Source: Theobroma cacao (lineage: Eukaryota > Streptophyta > Magnoliopsida > Malvales > Malvaceae). From it: 64,000 bases of DNA. Under the pieces are notes generated by a model. That model did no database searches, was not told the DNA's origin, and saw only the letters and a program-made list of their open reading frames with translations. A program made the position numbers and the translations under genes. This document shows, piece by piece, positions 59,281-64,000 of this stretch (the first letter of the stretch is position 1; every line of letters begins with the position of its first letter). Where the stretch lies: assembly GCF_000208745.1 (NCBI RefSeq), contig NC_030851.1:15224220-15288219 (forward strand), in the 5' to 3' direction.

Positions 59281-61089
59281 ATCTTGAATCTGTCACTAAA
59301 TTAAAGTATGAAAATATAGTAATATTGGTGCTTGGATCAAAGTGTAGACACGCTTTCATATAATTCAACAACTTTTTCTCCAAAGAAAAGTTAAAAGCTT
59401 GAAAGCCCGGTTTCACTCCAACCGTCTTAAATAAACTAAAAACAAAAAACATGACAACATCCATTACGATGGATTGATATTAGTGTGATGCATGTTTTCA
59501 GCATTTTCCACAAAGCAGAAGCTTCTTACCATAGTTCCAAGCAAGAAGAGCAATTGTCTCACTCAACTTTGAAACAAGGGATTGGCTGGTGCTACGAAAC
59601 TTTCTAATGTTGACTCAACTCAGGATTCTCGTACTTGATTGCCATCTCAAGTATAATGCAATGTTTGACTGCCAAAAACCACTACAGTTCCAGGAGACTA
59701 GATATTCATTAATTGATTTCCTACTTGTTTCAACTTCCAAACACGACATTATTCATGATTGGAAAAGGGTCTTGGCAAATATTATATTCCTATCCATGAA
59801 GCTAGCTAATAAGATTTCCAGATGAAGATGAAGCCTGAAAGTTGGGCAACCAGGGTAAAGCACTCCACCCTCGTTTTATGGCTGCCGCTAGCTGCCTAAC
59901 CTCTAGTATTTTCTTATTGAAACATCCAAATATTCTATAAACCCCACCTGGTTCCCTTTAGTTCTCAACTGTGTATGGCTGCCTACCTTCAAATTAACTA
60001 ATTACATCGGAGTACACAATTATTACTTTGAATCAATATTGTACAAAGTTATTAGAATACAATGACAATTGATAATGATGACAGGCCAATAATTTTTAGA
60101 TTCGGATTGAAGATATGGTTAGGATCACGTTAACATCAGATGACTACAACCTGACAACTGACGAAATGATCCAATGTGCCATTCAATTAATACATCAACA
60201 AATAATATTTTAGCCTGTCTTAATTTCTCTTTCTTCTTCCTCTTATATAAATTCTCTTAATCACGTCCAAAAACGTATCTTTAAAGACCCAATTGCGTAC
60301 TCACAACTCACAAGGAAGTTTAACTGTTACCCCTTTCGCTTAATATAGATATATAGAACAATATCATTTTATTGGCGAATGATATTCGTGATAATTTTTT
60401 CTCCTCTGTTTCCCTGTCAGCACCAACAAATAATCACAGCTAAAGCAAGCTTTCAGTACAAATTCTTGAGGGAAGGAAAGGTTAAACTAAAGTCTACACG
60501 TACCATGTTTCACCTAATAATTATTAATATCAAGATAATATTACTTTGCCAAGTAAGTTCTTGTTCCCTCGTGAGTGAACATATCCAAAACAATGGGCCA
60601 AAACCGAAGTAGATTTGGAAGATTTTAAACCACTTGCCTTTATGTCAACATATGAAGCAACCTTTTTCCCTGTAAGCATTTACAGCAATTTTACATCATA
60701 CCATTTAGTCGCAGCAATTGTTAAACCATTTAACTCAGAAATTCCAAGATAAATTTGTTTGGTCAAACAGAGAACACAGCAGCCATGACAATGACATGAA
60801 ACAATTTTCAAAATCTAAATGGATGTTTGAACACTGATTTGTCCTGGTTTTTCCAAATATTCCCTTCAACACCTCTTGGAAAATACTCAACAATCACTCA
60901 TATAAGGCTGTAGACAATTCGTCAATTTCATCAAGACAAACCTTAATTGTGGCTCTTATTCACATTTGCATTATGTAAAGCAAAGCTACACACAATACAC
61001 ACCATGTACCAAAATGCTCAAACATGGAACACTCCGTTTCCCTATGGTAGCCACGACAACGGTTTACCCTCTCAGTTGAAAATGTATTT
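59281..61089. other. Intergenic region, no confirmed gene
   Basis: Less repetitive than the rest. Contains small frames at 59589-59825 (78 aa) and 60379-60612 (77 aa) and a TATATAAAT at about 60243. Nothing with recognisable homology. It may be promoter or UTR of an unseen gene. Confidence 0.45.
60379..60612 (+). CDS. Unsupported small ORF (77 aa), possible secreted peptide
   Basis: MIFVIIFSPLFPCQHQQIIT is a short hydrophobic start that could act as a signal peptide. A basic stretch (FLREGKVKLKSTR) and a second hydrophobic segment (MFHLIIINIKIILLC) follow. A TATATAAAT lies 136 bp upstream, followed by a C/T-rich stretch. No family recognised, and the second hydrophobic run argues against a simple secreted peptide. 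It is listed because the upstream context is promoter-like, but a chance ORF is more likely. Confidence 0.15.
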   Translation: MIFVIIFSPLFPCQHQQIITAKASFQYKFLREGKVKLKSTRTMFHLIIINIKIILLCQVSSCSLVSEHIQNNGPKPK

Positions 61090-61440
61090 TGGTATATGAT
61101 CAAATAAATTTTTATAATTAATTATTGATTAATTATTTTTAATTAAAATATTTTTTATTATTTTATATTCATATGATGTTTACGTATTGTCATCGTAAAA
61201 TGTGAAAAATATGATATGATCGTACCATCATGTCACATTAATATGTTATTTTATCATTTATTATGACATGTTAATATATCACATCAATGATATGTTATAT
61301 AAAATGATAAGTGTTATTTTGATTAAGTCAAATATTAATTATAAAAATTTATTTAATTAAAAATAAAAATATTAAAACTTTTTTTATTTAAAATAAAAAT
61401 ACAAAAATTTGTTTAAATATAATAAAAGTATAAGAGCTAT
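61090..61440. mobile_element. Fold-back/MITE-like element, copy 2
   Basis: ATCAAATAAATTTTTATAAT (61099-) pairs as an inverted repeat with ATTATAAAAATTTATTTAAT (61338-61357). The centre resembles the reverse complement of the centre of 25350-25780. No ORF. TSD not resolved in this AT-rich context. Confidence 0.55.
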
Positions 61441-62420
61441 TATATCTTTTTTATTTTCCATCACAATTACTTCAGAAGTGCATATATTTAGATATACTAT
61501 TTGCATATTTAACAGCAATTGGCGGCAATTATGGATACAAATTAACATCCTGAAAGACATTAGTATTTTATATGGTCCCACGAGGCATAAACATATTGCA
61601 GGAAAAAAAAAGAAAAAGTTACATATTCGCCTTGAGTGTATATTTGGGAAGTCAAAAGGCTCGACTCTGTAGTACCGCGCTGCACATACTGCGCCACAAG
61701 GCTGGCCTGCAGCGGTGAATTGCCTAAAATTGGTAGCTAGGTGATGTTCGGTGAAAATGCAATCTGGCAGCAACTACCAAGCCACCAAGGGTCCTTCCTT
61801 GCCACCTCGCTAGAACGTTCACGGAGCATTAATAAAACCAAGTTTAACTTCGGGAAATTTTGTGAAGCATGTGTTAGGGTTAATTTTGTAGCTTCAAGCC
61901 AAGTATTGCTTGCATAATAGGGTTTTCTTTTGCTCAAGTACAAGCGTTCCAAACCACCGCTCTCTAGTAGCTAAGTTAGCTAGCTAGGCCCTACCACAAA
62001 GCCACGTCAGAAACGGCCTGCCCCTAGTGCTGGTACTTATATCCTAGCAATATAACTAGCCCCTGGCCTTGACGTAGGAATATTATACCAGTAAAGAATT
62101 TTAGATTTCCCTTATTCAAAAGTAAAAACAACAGCACAATCAGCTAGAATAATTAAATAGCATTTACAATTTTTTTTTTTAAAATCTGAACAGTTTTAAT
62201 TAAGACAAAATGCATTATTTTAAGATAATATTAATTAAGTTGGAATTAATGTTATATCTTTATAAAATACAATGTTCCTTTTTTATCATTTATATATTTT
62301 TTAATTATTTTCAAAGATCCTTTTCAAAAAAAATTATTTTTCAAAAATTAGAAAAAAAAATAAAGTGTAGGCATTTGAGTTTGTTTTGACTGAGAGATAC
62401 TAATTCAATTATATTTCAAT
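61441..62420. other. Intergenic region, no gene seen
   Basis: The minus-strand frames 61384-61773 and 61737-61952 have no recognisable family. GC content rises at 61660-62060 with two GCTAGCTAG-like runs near 61980. Confidence 0.4.
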
Positions 62421-63123
62421 TATAGTAAAATTTTTATAAATTAATATTCTTAAAATTATGAAAATTTATTAATTATTTGATATATTATTTAATCAATAAA
62501 TTAATAATTTATTAATTTATATATTACTTTATAAAAATTTAAATTATCAAAGTATTGTTTAGTTCTTTTTAAAATATTAAACTTAATACATGTATTGCGT
62601 ATTATAATTATACGAATATTTTCAAATTATCAAATTACGAATTATTATTATCTGTGATAAGTAAATTATTGATAACATCATGAAAAATGACAAAAAAGAT
62701 GAAATTGAAAAGTACAATAGTTTTGTACTAGAGCTTATCTCATCCAAAGATGCAATTAAAGTAATAATGGTATTGTATAATTTTCTCTCACAATACAAAA
62801 ATAATATATCAAAACTTCTTAATGTAGAAAGAAAAGTTAGAGATGAAATCTAAAGAGACATTAATTTAAAAAAAAAAAGTAATATTAGAATATTTTTTAC
62901 AAAACCTCTTAATTAAGTCATGTATATATATAATTTTGATATATAAAGAGATTATTAATTTATAAATTAAGTAAGATCTATGTATTTTTTTAAAAATATA
63001 TTATTTTATAAATTTAACGAATTATTGATTTATCACATTAATTTCAAGTCGGAATCAATAAAAATAATTATTTAATTAAAATTATTAATTTAACAAGTAC
63101 TAATTTATAAAAATTTTACTATA
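62421..63123 (+). mobile_element. pogo/Emigrant-like Tc1-mariner element with TA duplication
   Basis: The 24-bp terminal inverted repeats at 62423-62446 and 63098-63121 differ at one position and are flanked by TA on both sides (62421-62422, 63122-63123). The repeat (TAGTAAAATTTTTATAAATT...) equals, with C-to-T changes, the Emigrant/Lemi1 terminus I recall (CAGTAAAACCTCTATAAATT...). The internal 650 bp include a short transposase-like remnant. The strand is given by that remnant. Confidence 0.75.
62680..62853 (+). pseudogene. Remnant of pogo-like transposase C-terminus (57 aa)
   Basis: The ORF reads MKNDKKDEIEKYNSFV then ELISSKDAIKVIMVLYNFLS and ISKLLNVERKVRDEI before a TAA. The pattern of a hydrophilic lead, an S..DAI....L..FL.Q helix and a final helical segment is what I remember from C-termini of plant pogo/tigger (Lemi1-type) transposases. 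The DDD catalytic part and CENP-B-type DNA-binding part are absent, so the element is an internally deleted derivative. Assignment depends mainly on the flanking terminal repeats. Confidence 0.5.
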
Positions 63124-63295
63124 TATATATAAATTATATTATTTTAAACACAAAACTATATATATTTCTTTTTTTAAGACAAGTAGTACTTGTAAAGATG
63201 TCGTACATACCAACTATGTCAAAATTCCATGAACAACAGCTGATTTAGTGGTTTGAGAGGGCGCGCTCGCCAACTGACCTGCAAAAATTTCAAAC

Positions 63296-63375
63296 CACGT
63301 GATGTAATGGTTTCACGACTTTTTGTTGGTTTAAAGAATATTCAAACACACATTTCCACGTGGTCTTATATATTA
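63296..63375 (+). promoter_or_regulatory. Promoter-like cluster: two G-boxes and TATA-like run
   Basis: CACGTG occurs at 63296-63301 and 63358-63363, followed by CTTATATATTATACC (63365-) and a CT-rich stretch (TTCCTTCTCTCCCTT). Paired ACGT boxes upstream of a TATA are common in stress- or light-regulated plant promoters. CACGTG is palindromic, so the direction is inferred from the TATA and CT run. No gene confirmed within the window. Confidence 0.35.
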
Positions 63376-64000
63376 TACCCTTTCCTTCTCTCCCTTGGAA
63401 AAACTGTGCAGTACGACAAATTGCATTAGTTGAATCCAGTATTGACCCTTGGTATTTGTACGACCATAAGTTATATGTCAATTTAGCCATGCATGATAAA
63501 GTTCTACTATCTCGTATGTTTATCTATGTATAAATGGACATATAAATATTTCTTTCGGCTCGTTATTGCATACTTAGATATGAATTTTCTCCGCTTCGGC
63601 TCCTCTCTTTTGGCCTTGTTTAAGTCAAAGAGAACGGACTAGCAATAGTTGCAGATTTCCAACTTTCTACATCCATTTGAATCCCATCAATCTTGCACTG
63701 ATCATGCCTCCAAGTGTAAGGAAATAATGGAGCTTATTTATCAAATAATATTGTGGAACTAGTAGCTTAACTGTGGATTAACATCCTATATGTAACATTA
63801 AAAATGTTTAAAACATCCTAAATATATAGTTTATATATACATAAATTATAGATTAATCAAATATAAATCATATTAAAAATATGAAATTGTGTAAACTAAT
63901 AACTGATATAAGTAGAATCCCTTTTACATACATACATAATATATATGTATGTATGTATGTATATTTTTTTATATAAAAATTAGGCACGGATGGATAACAA
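63376..64000. other. Window end, no gene seen
   Basis: AT-rich, with a (TATG)n-like run near 63945-63962. Another TATAAAT at about 63530. No coding region recognised. Confidence 0.4.

Noticed and set aside
59589..59825. 78-aa plus-strand ORF
   Set aside because: No homology recognised and no supporting context. Kept only as part of the intergenic description.
61384..61773. 129-aa minus-strand ORF with a Cys-containing N-terminus
   Set aside because: No recognisable family, it ends in fold-back element sequence, and no promoter or splice context was seen.

Overview
The window is AT-rich plant nuclear DNA, almost certainly from a eudicot. The evidence is one intact GT-AG intron-rich gene whose protein closely resembles plant sphingosine-1-phosphate lyase, plus several nested LTR retrotransposons with tRNA-iMet-type primer sites, a LINE fragment and small terminal-inverted-repeat elements. 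There are no operons, CRISPR arrays, rRNA or tRNA genes. Single N positions (3025, 5818, 51405) mark assembly joins.

Left block (1-25012) is a retrotransposon nest. A decayed plus-strand element (A; 5' LTR end 1-844, 3' LTR in pieces to 19465) was hit by a solo LTR (3414-6987, TSD GAAAT/GAAGT) and by a younger minus-strand relative (8513-19017, TSD GATGA) with unusually long 3.44 kb LTRs. Both A and the young element carry only a small ORF with the peptide VRHFPPGCG and no recognisable pol, so they look non-autonomous. A itself sits in a copia-type element (gag remnant 19466-20085, LTR 20101-24669), whose LTR holds another solo LTR (21607-24135). A LINE fragment (24747-25012) and a fold-back element (25350-25780) follow.

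Middle (26081-32200): a complete minus-strand sphingosine-1-phosphate lyase gene, reconstructed as 15 exons encoding 543 residues, with a candidate TATA box and poly(A) signal. It is the only convincing host gene.

Right-middle (33249-51639) is a second nest. A minus-strand Ty1/copia element is split by a Ty3/gypsy chromovirus (38315-47463) and by a solo LTR (47480-50453, TSD CTCTA) lying 16 bp from it. The gypsy integrase is in turn split by an unclassified insertion (about 42980-45828) that contains a copia-type LTR.

Right end: a second, plus-strand, badly decayed copia element (53876-59208), a second copy of the fold-back family (61090-61440), and a pogo/Emigrant-like element (62423-63121) with a 57-residue transposase-like remnant. 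Two G-boxes and a TATA-like stretch near 63300-63375 may belong to a gene outside the window.

The most interesting point is in the left-block LTR family. Long-form LTRs contain an internal polypurine-tract copy exactly where short-form LTRs of the same family begin, as if U3 grew by about 325 bp when reverse transcription started at an upstream polypurine tract.
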